Assembly (NCBI RefSeq): GCF_013363755.1
Contig: NZ_CP054840.1
Coordinates: forward strand, 3,217,501 to 3,281,500
DNA: 64,000 nt
Source of the DNA: Comamonas antarctica
GTDB lineage: Bacteria > Pseudomonadota > Gammaproteobacteria > Burkholderiales > Burkholderiaceae_C
Direction: 5' to 3'
Of the stretch, positions 9,546-17,986 are shown piece after piece. Numbering within the stretch: the first letter of the stretch is position 1; every line of letters starts with the position of its first letter. The notes beneath the pieces were generated by a model, which was not told where the DNA came from, made no database searches, and saw only the letters and a list, made by a program, of their open reading frames with translations. Position numbers and translations under genes: made by a program.

Positions 9546-9570
9546 CTTGGTTTTCGCCCGCGGGCCTGAC

Positions 9571-10941
9571 TCACCTCGGCACGGGCGTGAGCGGCGGCAG
9601 CTTCCAGCTGCCGTTCATGGCCGCTTCACTCGGTCCATAGACCCGTGCCACCGCGCTGTACCGGCCTGCAGGGGTGGGCAGCCAATTGGATTCCTTGTCT
9701 GCGCCCGGACTTACGTGTCCAAGATACAGCGTAAGCCCGCCATCGGGATCCCGCTTGAGGCCCGGCGTTCGGTCGCCAATCGAATACCGGTTCAGTGGGT
9801 TGGCATAGAGAAAGCGCTCGGGAAGCGTGTACAGCGTCATCGACCAGAAAAATTTGGCAGGGGGCAATTGGCCTGGTGCAAAGTGCACGGTGGCCATCTG
9901 GCTTCCGTCGCCCACATACCCGCCATACCACGCCTCCGCCAGCGAGTTGCCATACAGCCCCTTTTCAGCCGCGACCGCACGCGTCAGATAGTCATTCTTC
10001 AACTCGGCGCGCGAGCCGAACATGCCGTTGGACGACATCGTCGTCTTTGCCTTCTGCGCCAGCGCTGCTTTCCCGTCATCCACGCCTTTGTCGATGGCGG
10101 CCAGCGTGGCGGCAGGCAGCCTGGCGGCGTCGAACGCAAGCCCGGGGCCTATTCCGATGCTGGCAAAGCGCTTCATCAACTCCACCTCGCTGGGATGGGG
10201 CGGCTGAGTGAACTGCAGCAGGAAGTTGAGGTAGGCAATGAAGTCGTGCGAATGGCCCCTGGCTGCGTCATAGGCAGGAAACGTCACGGCAGGCGCCGGC
10301 GCCGGCGCGGGTGTCTTGGCAAAGCTGCTCAAGGGCTGCAACTTCATGCCGGCCTGCACGGCTTTCACGGCGTCGACATCGGCCGGGCCATTCAACGCGG
10401 TGCGGGTCAGCGTCAGCACGATGTCGGTTTCCGAGCGGAAAACCTTCTTGAAGCCGGTTGGCAACTCGCCTTGGAAGCGCGGGCCGACAAACAGATAGTC
10501 ACCGGCCTCATTGCCCGTGGCGCGCGAGCCTATATAGGCGAAGTTATGGGTGAAGAGATCAATCCACTGCTGCACGTAATAGCGGTTGCCGGGCACCGCC
10601 GGCACGCTCACGACCCAGGGCTCGGCGCGCAGGTCCAGCCACGCCCATGAATAGGGGGTGTCATTGTTGGGCGTCACGATGTCGTGATTCTCCGGCGTGT
10701 AGGCCTGCGAGTAATGCCGGAACCTGCCGAAGCCTCCCACATACTCGCGCCCCGCAGGATTCGCAAGCTGCTTGTACATGGTGTTGTAGCTCTCGATCAT
10801 CGGGTAGGCGTAGATGTACGCCTCCTTGGTGATGGCGCGAATGCTGTCTGCCGACATTGCCTCCTGGCCGGCGGCTGGCTGCAGCGCGGCGGCGGACAGG
10901 GCCAATGCCCACGCGCCCGGGGACTGAAGAATGGATTTCAT
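9571..10941 (-). CDS. exported DUF1254/DUF1214 protein, long paralogue
   Basis: This 456-residue protein has a cleavable signal peptide (hydrophobic residues about 10-24, likely cleavage after AAG at 25). An N-terminal DUF1254 domain follows, with the EAYIYAYPMI and TPNNDTPYSWAWLDL segments. A C-terminal DUF1214 domain has FFWSMTLYTLPERFLYANPLNRYSIGDRTPGL and a final GxYxAVARVYGPSEA pattern. No enzymatic function is established for the family as far as I know. It is the downstream gene of a pair, 29 bases after a shorter paralogue, and faces the tRNA array. Likely periplasmic. Confidence 0.85.
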   Translation of the reverse strand: MKSILQSPGAWALALSAAALQPAAGQEAMSADSIRAITKEAYIYAYPMIESYNTMYKQLANPAGREYVGGFGRFRHYSQAYTPENHDIVTPNNDTPYSWAWLDLRAEPWVVSVPAVPGNRYYVQQWIDLFTHNFAYIGSRATGNEAGDYLFVGPRFQGELPTGFKKVFRSETDIVLTLTRTALNGPADVDAVKAVQAGMKLQPLSSFAKTPAPAPAPAVTFPAYDAARGHSHDFIAYLNFLLQFTQPPHPSEVELMKRFASIGIGPGLAFDAARLPAATLAAIDKGVDDGKAALAQKAKTTMSSNGMFGSRAELKNDYLTRAVAAEKGLYGNSLAEAWYGGYVGDGSQMATVHFAPGQLPPAKFFWSMTLYTLPERFLYANPLNRYSIGDRTPGLKRDPDGGLTLYLGHVSPGADKESNWLPTPAGRYSAVARVYGPSEAAMNGSWKLPPLTPVPR

Positions 10942-10970
10942 GGCGTCTACCGAAAGAGTTGCGATGTTTC

Positions 10971-12005
10971 TCAGTTGACAGGCACGGGTTCAGGGAAGCT
11001 CCAGCGCCCCGAAAGTACTTCGGCACGTGGCCGGTAAAGACGTACGGTGTAATTCCAGCCCGCCACGATCGGCAGGCAGTTGGCAACCTTCCCGTCGCAG
11101 CCGCCAAACTGGACGGTGATCGCGCCATCGCTGCCTTTTTGCGCGGTAAGGTTGTTCAAGGTATAGGCGTTGGCGGCGTTCTTCTCATAGAAGCCCTGCG
11201 CGTTATAGACGCTGATCGACCAGAATCCGTCCACGGGCACATCCTTCGCCACCAGGCGATAGACCTTCTTGCCATCATTGCCCGCAGGCGTGATGTTGAG
11301 ATAGATCGCATCCTTGTCGGGATTGCCGCCCCACGCCGCCGCCGCGCCCACGAGCCGGCGCACCGGGTCGACTTCCTGCCGGGTGCCGAATGCGCCCTTG
11401 AAATCGGGGATGGTGGTGGACAGCACCAGCAAGGCATCGCGGACTTTCTTCTGGCTCACGGCATCCCATCGGGGCAGCTCCAGCGTGCCCGGGGCTTTCT
11501 GGCTGACCTGGATGGCGTCTTGCAGCGCATGCACCTGGCGCACGTCCTCGGCATTGCCGGGGTCGACCAGCGTGCGGATGGCCGTGAGCACATAGCGCGT
11601 GCCCACGTTTTCGCGCGTCAATGTCCGCACGCCAGCGCCATAGAAGACGTTGGGAACGTAATGGTCCTGATTGACGATCTGCAAAGCCATGTAGCGCGTG
11701 CCAGGGTCGGGCATGGTGATGGTCACAGGGCCGGCGTCCAGATCGAACACACCCGAGGTGTAGAAAGTGTCGCGGTTCAGGCGGATCACGGTCTGGTGAT
11801 CGATTGACGCGGGTTCGCGGCGATGCAGCAGTTTCCCCAAGCCGCCCTGCTTGGCAAGAGCGGCCAGATAGGTATCGCTTTCCGCGCGAATGAAATTGTC
11901 CACCGTGACCGGCACCGGAGCAGCCGGCTGAGACTGGGCATGAACGGTAGCGGCCAGACCCAGGGAAGCTCCCAGGACACAGGCAAAGAAGATTTTTTGG
12001 CGCAT
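10971..12005 (-). CDS. exported DUF1254/DUF1214 protein, short paralogue
   Basis: The start at 12005 (MRQKIFFACVLGASLG) gives 344 residues with a clear signal peptide cleaved near VHAQ at residue 24. The open frame upstream of this start is spurious. The mature protein has the same layout as its neighbour in shortened form. NRDTFYTSGVFDLDAGPVTITMPDPG corresponds to the DUF1254 core, and VDGFWSISVYNAQGFYEKN with YTVRLYRPRAEVLSG at the end corresponds to DUF1214. A cysteine pair near the C-terminus (CDGKVANC) may form a disulfide. It probably forms an operon with the longer paralogue. The function is unknown; the 320-base gap upstream is shared with a divergent MFS gene and shows no clear operator. 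Confidence 0.82.
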   Translation of the reverse strand: MRQKIFFACVLGASLGLAATVHAQSQPAAPVPVTVDNFIRAESDTYLAALAKQGGLGKLLHRREPASIDHQTVIRLNRDTFYTSGVFDLDAGPVTITMPDPGTRYMALQIVNQDHYVPNVFYGAGVRTLTRENVGTRYVLTAIRTLVDPGNAEDVRQVHALQDAIQVSQKAPGTLELPRWDAVSQKKVRDALLVLSTTIPDFKGAFGTRQEVDPVRRLVGAAAAWGGNPDKDAIYLNITPAGNDGKKVYRLVAKDVPVDGFWSISVYNAQGFYEKNAANAYTLNNLTAQKGSDGAITVQFGGCDGKVANCLPIVAGWNYTVRLYRPRAEVLSGRWSFPEPVPVN

Positions 12006-12325
12006 GCAATGGATTGGCACTTGGCCGCAGAGTGATAAGTGCTTACAGCTTCTCCGGCTACCGCCGAAGCGTCTATTGCCCGAAGGTCCCATAACCCGAG
12101 GCTGTCACTTCGCACAGCGGCTGCCCGCCCATTTCCCACGCTGCGCTGCGGCGGGCATCCAGGACTTGGCGCACGCCGCACAGTGCGTTGCGACACGTTA
12201 CAGTATGGCAGCAGGCTGCAACACGCAGGGGCTTCGGTGCACCTGCGATTGCACGGCACAATCAGCGCTCGGCCCCGCCTGGCGAACGCACGCCACGAAC
12301 TGCGCCCTTTCTTCGCTCCCACTCC

Positions 12326-13558
12326 ATGCATCCTCAAGCCCAACAACTCTGGCCCGGCCCGCGCTGGACGCTTTCGATCCTGCTGGCCCTGCTGGGCATG
12401 CTCGGGCCGTTTTCCATCGACACTTACCTGCCGGCGTTTTCCGGCATCGCCAAGGCGCTTGGGGCTTCCCCGGTGGAGATGCAGCAGACGCTGTCGGCCT
12501 ATCTGTTCGGCTTTGCGTTCATGAACCTGTTCCATGGCGCGCTGGCCGACAGCTTCGGCCGCCGCCCGGTCGTGCTCTGGGGGCTGGCGGTGTTCACGCT
12601 GGCTTCGGCCGGCTGCGCGCTGTCGCAGAACATCGGCCAGCTGGTGTTTTTCCGCGCGCTGCAGGGCCTGTCCACGGGGGCCGGCATCGTCGTGTCGCGC
12701 GCCGTGATCCGCGACATGTATCCGCCCTCCGAAGCACAGAAGGTCATGAGCCAGGTCACGCTGTTCTTTGGCGCCGCCCCGGCCATCGCGCCGATCGCCG
12801 GCGGCTGGCTGCTGGTGCTGGCCGGCTGGCACAGCATCTTCTGGTTCCTGACGCTGATCGGCGTGCTGCTGTGGAGCATCAACTTCCGCTGGCTGCCCGA
12901 AACCCTGCATGCCGATCTGCGCCAGCCATTCAACACGCGCCATCTCATGCGTGGTTACTGGCAGCTGATCTCGAGCCCGCGCTTCCTGCTGCTGGCGCTG
13001 GCCAGCGGCGTGCCGTTCAACGGCATGTTCCTCTACGTGCTGGCCGCGCCGGCCTTCCTCGGCGACCACCTGGGCCTGGGGCCGACACAGTTCTTCTGGC
13101 TGTTCCTGCTGATCATCTCCGGCATCATGACCGGAGCCTGGCTCAGCGGCCGCCTGGCCGGGCGCATTCCGCCCAAGCGCCAGATCCGGCACGGCTTTGT
13201 GATCATGCTGCTGGTGTCGGTGCTCAATGTGATCGCCACGCTGGTGCTGCCGGTGCATGCGGGCTGGGCGCTGGTGCCGATCGCGCTGTTCGCGCTGGGC
13301 TGGGCGCTGATGGTTCCGGTGGTGACACTGCTGGTGCTCGACCTCTACCCCGAGCGCCGCGGCATGGCCTCGTCGCTGCAGGCCTTTGTCGGCTCGGCCG
13401 CCAACGGCCTGGTCGCGGGCCTGCTGGCGCCGCTGGTCATGCATTCCACCATTGGACTGGCCTTTACCTCGCTGGCGCTGATGCTGGTCGGCCTCGTGGC
13501 CTGGGTCTACCTGCACCGGCGCTGGCCGGAAATTGGGCGCAACAGCGCGCAGGAGTGA
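12326..13558 (+). CDS. Bcr/CflA family multidrug efflux MFS transporter
   Basis: This 410-residue transporter of the major facilitator superfamily has twelve predicted membrane helices. The first helix carries the GPFSIDTYLPAF signature of the Bcr/CflA (DHA1) drug:proton antiporters. The loop 2-3 motif A is present as GALADSFGRRPVVL, and the motif C-like segment after helix 5 is present as FFGAAPAIAPIAGGWLL. The start at 12326 (MHPQAQQ) is chosen because the open frame upstream is Arg/Ala-rich and unlike a transporter N-terminus. It is divergent from the DUF1254 pair across a gap of 320 bases. The drug substrate is unknown; the family members export sulfonamide, bicyclomycin or chloramphenicol. 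Confidence 0.88.
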   Translation: MHPQAQQLWPGPRWTLSILLALLGMLGPFSIDTYLPAFSGIAKALGASPVEMQQTLSAYLFGFAFMNLFHGALADSFGRRPVVLWGLAVFTLASAGCALSQNIGQLVFFRALQGLSTGAGIVVSRAVIRDMYPPSEAQKVMSQVTLFFGAAPAIAPIAGGWLLVLAGWHSIFWFLTLIGVLLWSINFRWLPETLHADLRQPFNTRHLMRGYWQLISSPRFLLLALASGVPFNGMFLYVLAAPAFLGDHLGLGPTQFFWLFLLIISGIMTGAWLSGRLAGRIPPKRQIRHGFVIMLLVSVLNVIATLVLPVHAGWALVPIALFALGWALMVPVVTLLVLDLYPERRGMASSLQAFVGSAANGLVAGLLAPLVMHSTIGLAFTSLALMLVGLVAWVYLHRRWPEIGRNSAQE

Positions 13559-13629
13559 GTTTGAATGCGTGCTGTCATCTGCAGCATTGCCAGGCTCGGA
13601 TCCGGCGCCCCCCTGGACAGCAGCCCGCT

Positions 13630-13657
13630 CATCCTTCGACAGGCTCAGGACGAACGG
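13630..13657. repeat. dispersed palindromic repeat, copy 1
   Basis: The core ATCCTTCGACAGGCTCAGGA is followed by CGAACGG. Near-identical copies lie at 45031 and 58384 in this window, always between genes. It is an imperfect palindrome of the REP type common in this group of bacteria. Confidence 0.8.
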
Positions 13658-13703
13658 GAACGCACCATACGGGCTCGAGCCAGCATGCACCTGACCGCCC
13701 ATG

Positions 13704-13731
13704 AAAAAACCGGCCCTCGGGCCGGTTTTTT
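13704..13731. terminator. bidirectional terminator between MFS and helicase genes
   Basis: A 13-bp stem (13704-13716 with 13719-13731) has flanking A and T tracts, between convergent genes. Confidence 0.88.
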
Positions 13732-13751
13732 CATTTGCTCGACGCCGCTGA

Positions 13752-15722
13752 TCAGCGCGCCGGGCGGGCAGGACGCTTGCGTGCGTCGTGGGGCGTGAAC
13801 GAGGGCTTGCCAGCGCCACCGGCGGGCTTGCCGGCAAAGGCCGGGCGTGCACCGTATTCGCGCGCCGGAGCACGGTCGCCGCCGCCGAAGCCGCCGCGGT
13901 CATTGCCACGGTCGCCGCCGAAGCCGCCGCGGTTGTCGCCAAAGGCCGGACGGCGGGGCGCGAAGCCTTCGCCTTCACGGCGCGGAGCGCCGCCGAAGCC
14001 ACGGTCATTGCCACGCGGGCCGGCAAAGCCGCCACGGTCGTTGCCGCCGAAACCGCCGCGGTCATTGCCGCCACGGTCGCCGCCGAAGCCGCCGCGGTCG
14101 TTGCCGCCGCCAAAGCCCATGCTGCGGCCGCGATCGCCGCCGCCAAAGCCACGGCCGCCGCCACCACCGCCACCGAAGCCGCCACGGCCGCGCGAGGAGT
14201 AGTCACGGCCTTCGCCGCCACGGCCACGGCCGTCGGGACGACCGCCCTGGGGGATGCGCACCGTGGGTTCCAGGCCGGCCACCACTTCCGCGGTGAACTG
14301 CTGGCGCGTGTAGCCTTCGATGTCGAAAATGCGGCGACGGTCGCGCATTTCGGCAAAGGTCACGGCCAGGCCCGAGCGGCCTGCACGGCCGGTACGGCCG
14401 ATGCGGTGGGTGTAGTCTTCGGCCTTCATCGGCAGGCCGTAGTTGAACACGTGGGTGATGGTGGGCACGTCGATACCGCGTGCCGCCACATCGGTGGCCA
14501 CCAGGATCTGCACCTGGCCGTTGCGCAGCGCCATCAGGCGGCGGTTGCGCAGGCCCTGGCTCAGCGCACCGTGCAGGGCCACGGCCGAGAAGCCGTCTTG
14601 CTGCAGGTCGGTCGCGAGGCCGTCGCACTCGACCTGGGTCGAAGCAAACACGATTGCCTGGTTGATCGTGGTGTCACGCAGCCAGTGGTCGAGCAGCTTG
14701 CGCTTGTGCTGGGCGTTGTCGGCCCAGTACAGCGACTGCTTGATGTTGGCGTGCTTTTCCTGCGGCGAGTCGATGGTGATCTTCTTCACGCCGGCGCCGT
14801 TGTCGTGCATGACGCGCATGGCCAGCTGCTGGATGCGCGGCGCGAAGGTGGCGCTGAACATCATGGTCTGCTGGCGCTGCGAGGTCATCTGGTTGACTTC
14901 GGCGAGGTCGTCCGAGAAGCCCAGGTCGAGCATGCGGTCGGCTTCGTCGACCACCAGGAACTGCACCTTGTCGAGCTTGATCTGCATCGAACGCTGCAGG
15001 TCGAGCAGACGGCCAGGGGTGGCCACGACCAGGTTGGCGTTCTGCAGCTTGGCAATTTGCAGTTGGTAGGGAATGCCACCCACCACGTTGGCCACGCGCA
15101 GGCCGCGGCAGTGCTTGACCAGCTCGATGGCGTCATGCGCAACCTGCTGGGCGAGTTCGCGCGTCGGGCACAGGATCAGGGCGCCGGGCGTGGCAGCCTT
15201 GAAGTTGCGCGGGTTGGTCGGGTCCTTGCGCTTGTTGCGCTTGGGTGCCGGCTCGCCATTGGCGGCGGCTTCGGCCACGGCACGCTCGTATTCGGCGCGA
15301 GCTTCGGCATCGGCTTCGGCTTGCTGCTCCAGCAGCGTGTGCAGCACCGGCAACAGGAAGGCCGCGGTCTTGCCCGAACCGGTCTGGCTCGACACCATCA
15401 GGTCGACAAAGGCGGTCGCATGCGTGCCCTTGTTCATCGCCAGGGGAATGGCCTTGGCCTGCACGGCCGTGGGCTGGGTGTAGCCGAGGTCGGCCACGGC
15501 CTGGATCAGTTCCGGGGCCAGGCCCAGCTCGACGAAGCCATTGGGCTTCTGCTCGGCTTGGGCGGACTCGTTGTCCAGGGAATCGGTATCGGCGATGACG
15601 GAGGCGGCGTCTGCAACGATGGCAGCGTCGTCGGCAGCAAGAGGCGCTGCATTCAGGATGGAATGGTCCAAAGAAGATGCGGCAGCGGCGGCGGAGCCCT
15701 GCTCGAGAATGTTGTCGTTCAT
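13752..15722 (-). CDS. DEAD-box ATP-dependent RNA helicase with RGG-type tail
   Basis: This 656-residue RhlE-like helicase remodels RNA, probably during ribosome assembly, mRNA decay or cold adaptation. The start at 15722 (MNDNILEQG) follows an out-of-family stretch in the open frame. The order is an acidic, alanine-rich N-terminus (1-60), Q motif around 63-88, Walker A SSQTGSGKT (111-119), DEAD (259-262), a SAT motif in FSATFAP, and HRIGRTGRAGRSG. An unusual charged insertion of about 45 residues (131-178) separates motif I from the PTREL motif. The last 166 residues (491-656) are Gly/Arg/Asp-rich with about six NDRGGFGG-like repeats, a probable RNA-binding disordered tail. The family is certain; the exact orthologue is not. 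Confidence 0.93.
   Translation of the reverse strand: MNDNILEQGSAAAAASSLDHSILNAAPLAADDAAIVADAASVIADTDSLDNESAQAEQKPNGFVELGLAPELIQAVADLGYTQPTAVQAKAIPLAMNKGTHATAFVDLMVSSQTGSGKTAAFLLPVLHTLLEQQAEADAEARAEYERAVAEAAANGEPAPKRNKRKDPTNPRNFKAATPGALILCPTRELAQQVAHDAIELVKHCRGLRVANVVGGIPYQLQIAKLQNANLVVATPGRLLDLQRSMQIKLDKVQFLVVDEADRMLDLGFSDDLAEVNQMTSQRQQTMMFSATFAPRIQQLAMRVMHDNGAGVKKITIDSPQEKHANIKQSLYWADNAQHKRKLLDHWLRDTTINQAIVFASTQVECDGLATDLQQDGFSAVALHGALSQGLRNRRLMALRNGQVQILVATDVAARGIDVPTITHVFNYGLPMKAEDYTHRIGRTGRAGRSGLAVTFAEMRDRRRIFDIEGYTRQQFTAEVVAGLEPTVRIPQGGRPDGRGRGGEGRDYSSRGRGGFGGGGGGGRGFGGGDRGRSMGFGGGNDRGGFGGDRGGNDRGGFGGNDRGGFAGPRGNDRGFGGAPRREGEGFAPRRPAFGDNRGGFGGDRGNDRGGFGGGDRAPAREYGARPAFAGKPAGGAGKPSFTPHDARKRPARPAR
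13755..14252 (-). repeat. coding repeats for the Gly/Arg-rich helicase tail
   Basis: This part of the helicase gene encodes repeated (N)DRGGFGG-type units in imperfect tandem. It explains the long proline/arginine open frames on the opposite strand and is a site where copy number may vary between strains. Confidence 0.7.
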
Positions 15723-15771
15723 TTGTTTCTCACGGTGAAGCGCCACCGGGCAGATGCCTGCGGTGCTTCTA

Positions 15772-15797
15772 TGACGGTTAAAAAACATCAACCGTCA
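15772..15797 (-). promoter_or_regulatory. inverted repeat in the helicase leader
   Basis: TGACGGTT (15772-15779) and AACCGTCA (15790-15797) form a perfect 8-bp inverted repeat 50 bases before the helicase start. It may be an operator or an RNA stem in the long leader. Confidence 0.5.
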
Positions 15798-15931
15798 AAC
15801 GTAACCGGCTCGGGAATGAGGCGGCTGGGCATAAATTGCTTTGCCGTGCGAGGTGCACGGATCAAAAAGCGGGGCCCGGTGAGTGATGGGAGATGCGCAA
15901 ACTTACCCCAAGGGGTAGGGGCAAGCTGTCG

Positions 15932-15961
15932 ATTATCACATGGCTGCCATGTTTCACGCAA
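15932..15961 (-). promoter_or_regulatory. putative helicase promoter
   Basis: On the minus strand TTGCGT (15956-15961) and GATAAT (15932-15937) are 18 bp apart. The implied leader is about 200 nt, contains an ACCCC-AA-GGGGT hairpin near its start and the inverted repeat at 15772. No gene is seen in this 305-base gap. Confidence 0.5.
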
Positions 15962-16027
15962 GTGTCACAGAGGAATTGCCCTGACTATGGCAAGGCCAAG
16001 CCCGCGCGCGCCCCGCTCCGCCTGCCG

Positions 16028-16630
16028 TCAAGCCGTGACCGGCGCAACGGGTTCGAGTGCGAGGAAATGCTGGCGGTAATGAATCAGCTCGTCGATGGAC
16101 TCGTGCACGTCGGCCAGTGCGGTATGGCGCTGCGCCTTCTTGAACGCACTGCAGACCGCGGGTTTCCAGCGGCGCGCCAGTTCCTTGAGCGTGCTGACAT
16201 CGACATTGCGGTAGTGGAAGAAGGCTTCGAGCTTGGGCAGGTAGTTGACCAGGAAGCGCCGGTCCTGGCCGATGCTGTTGCCGCACAGCGGCACCTTGCC
16301 CTTGGGCACGTAGCGCGACAGAAAGGCCAGCAACTCGCTTTCGGCCTGTGCCTCGGTGACTTCCGACGCCTTGACGCGCGCGATCAGCCCGCTGCGACCA
16401 TGCGTGCCCTTGTTCCAGGCGTCCATGCCGTCGAGCAGCGCGTCGCTCTGGTGGATGGCAAAGACCGGGCCTTCGACCCGGATCGACAGGTCGGCATTGG
16501 TGACCACCACGGCAATCTCGAGCACCCGGTCGGTTTCAGGCTGCAGGCCGGTCATTTCGCAGTCGAGCCAGACGAGATTCAAGTCGGATTTCGCAAGCAC
16601 GGGAGGGTTGGTGAGGGAGGCGTCAGACAT
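16028..16630 (-). CDS. orn: oligoribonuclease
   Basis: This 200-residue DEDDh 3'-5' exoribonuclease degrades very short RNAs, including pGpG from cyclic-di-GMP turnover. Exo I is WLDCEMTGL with Asp23 and Glu25. The Exo II-like segment [12 protein letters not shown] and the Exo [17 protein letters not shown] complete the active site. The start at 16630 ([10 protein letters not shown]) has a longer N-terminus than the E. coli enzyme, but no better start is nearer the first motif. It is divergent from the M48 gene with only 30 bases between the two start codons. Placement next to M48 and rsgA is the usual arrangement in this group. Confidence 0.96.
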   Translation of the reverse strand: MSDASLTNPPVLAKSDLNLVWLDCEMTGLQPETDRVLEIAVVVTNADLSIRVEGPVFAIHQSDALLDGMDAWNKGTHGRSGLIARVKASEVTEAQAESELLAFLSRYVPKGKVPLCGNSIGQDRRFLVNYLPKLEAFFHYRNVDVSTLKELARRWKPAVCSAFKKAQRHTALADVHESIDELIHYRQHFLALEPVAPVTA

Positions 16631-16660
16631 GGCATGAATTGTGGCCTACACTGCCCTCTG

Positions 16661-17986
16661 ATGCTTTCACCTGCCCCATTTTCACCTTCATTGCTGCTGA
16701 CTCTGGGCTTCGCCGCGCTGCTGGCCTTGCAGTTGCTGCTGCGCCTGTGGCTGGTGTCGCGCCAGGTGCGCCATGTGGCGCGCCACCGGTGCGCAGTGCC
16801 CGCTGCCTTTGCCGGCCACATTGCGCTTTCCGCACACCAGAAAGCCGCCGACTACACCCTGGCCAAGGCCCGCACCGGCTTGATCGACATGGCGGTATCC
16901 ACCGCCTTGCTGCTGGCCTGGACACTGCTGGGCGGACTCGACGCGCTCAACCAGTGGCTGCTGGGCTGGATGGGCCCGGGCCTGCACCAGCAACTCGCGC
17001 TGCTTGCGGGTTTTGCGCTGGTTTCCGGATTGGCCGGCCTGCCCCTGTCGATCTACCAGACCTTTGTCGTCGAGCAGCGCTTTGGCTTCAACAAGCTCAC
17101 GCCCGGCCTCTGGCTGGCCGACCTGCTCAAGTCGACGCTGGTCGCGGCCGTGATCGGCCTGCCGCTGGCCGCGCTGGTCCTGTGGCTCATGGCTTCGGCG
17201 GGCGCGCTCTGGTGGCTCTGGGCCTGGGCCGTCTGGGCCGGCTTCAACCTGCTTCTGATGTGGCTCTATCCCGCCGTCATTGCGCCGCTGTTCAACCGCT
17301 TCGAGCCCTTGCAGGACGAAACCTTGCGCACGCGCGTGACCGGCCTGATGCAGCGCTGCGGCTTTGCCGCCAAGGGCCTGTTCGTCATGGACGGCAGCCG
17401 GCGCTCGGCGCATGCCAACGCCTATTTCACGGGTTTCGGCTCGGCCAAGCGCGTGGTGTTCTACGACACCCTGCTCAAGCAGCTCTCGCCGGCCGAGGTC
17501 GAGGCCGTGCTCGCGCATGAGCTGGGCCATTTCAAGCACCGCCACATCACCAAGCGGCTGATCGGGCTGTTCGCCATGAGCCTGGCGGCGCTGGCGCTGC
17601 TGGGCTGGCTCTCGCAACAGCCCTGGTTCTACGCCGGCCTGGGCGTGCGCCCCAGCCTGGAGATGCTGCTGCCTGGCGGCAATGCCATGGCCGGCAATGA
17701 AGCGCTGGCGCTGCTGCTGTTCCTGCTCGCAGCCCCGGTGTTCAGCTTCTTTGTCGCGCCTCTCATGGCGTACTTCTCGCGCCGCGATGAATTCGAGGCC
17801 GATGCCTATGCCGCGGCGCAGGCCGAAGGCAGCGCGCTGGCCTCGGCGCTGCTGACGCTCTACCAGGACAAGGCCTCGACGCTCACGCCCGACCCGGCCT
17901 ACGTCGCTTTCCACTATTCGCATCCACCGGCCATCGAGCGCCTCGCGCGCCTGCCTGCGCCGGCGCTAAACCCTCACACACCATGA
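16661..17986 (+). CDS. M48 family (Ste24-like) membrane metallopeptidase
   Basis: This 441-residue protein is a zinc peptidase of the Ste24/CAAX protease type embedded in the inner membrane. Seven or so helices surround the active-site motif HELGH (residues 286-290), with the third zinc ligand probably Glu379 in RRDEFEADAYA. The segment YQTFVVEQRFGFNK is a family signature. ATG 16661 follows directly on the spacer after orn; the much longer in-frame extension upstream lies opposite orn and is not real. Its stop overlaps the start of phhB by 4 bases, so the two are translationally coupled. It probably degrades misfolded membrane or signal-derived peptides. Confidence 0.92.
   Translation: MLSPAPFSPSLLLTLGFAALLALQLLLRLWLVSRQVRHVARHRCAVPAAFAGHIALSAHQKAADYTLAKARTGLIDMAVSTALLLAWTLLGGLDALNQWLLGWMGPGLHQQLALLAGFALVSGLAGLPLSIYQTFVVEQRFGFNKLTPGLWLADLLKSTLVAAVIGLPLAALVLWLMASAGALWWLWAWAVWAGFNLLLMWLYPAVIAPLFNRFEPLQDETLRTRVTGLMQRCGFAAKGLFVMDGSRRSAHANAYFTGFGSAKRVVFYDTLLKQLSPAEVEAVLAHELGHFKHRHITKRLIGLFAMSLAALALLGWLSQQPWFYAGLGVRPSLEMLLPGGNAMAGNEALALLLFLLAAPVFSFFVAPLMAYFSRRDEFEADAYAAAQAEGSALASALLTLYQDKASTLTPDPAYVAFHYSHPPAIERLARLPAPALNPHTP

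Noticed and set aside
9088..9570. Integrated element at the tRNA-Lys array
   Set aside because: No integrase, no direct repeat of a tRNA 3' end outside the three intact genes, and ordinary genes on both sides.
13735..14202. Proline- and lysine-rich frame with PPKPPRS repeats
   Set aside because: It is the reverse complement of the Gly/Arg-rich helicase tail; the repeats come from the coding repeats on the other strand.
11786..14356. 856-codon minus-strand frame over the MFS gene and helicase tail
   Set aside because: It covers the MFS gene on the other strand and the glycine repeats out of frame; composition is low-complexity Ala/Arg/Gln and no family is recognised.
13788..16079. 763-codon plus-strand frame over the DEAD-box helicase
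   Set aside because: It is antisense to a clearly conserved helicase, with alanine-rich low-complexity sequence and no domain.
15893..16660. In-frame upstream extension of the M48 peptidase
   Set aside because: It runs antisense through orn and lacks homology-like features; ATG 16661 gives the usual family length.
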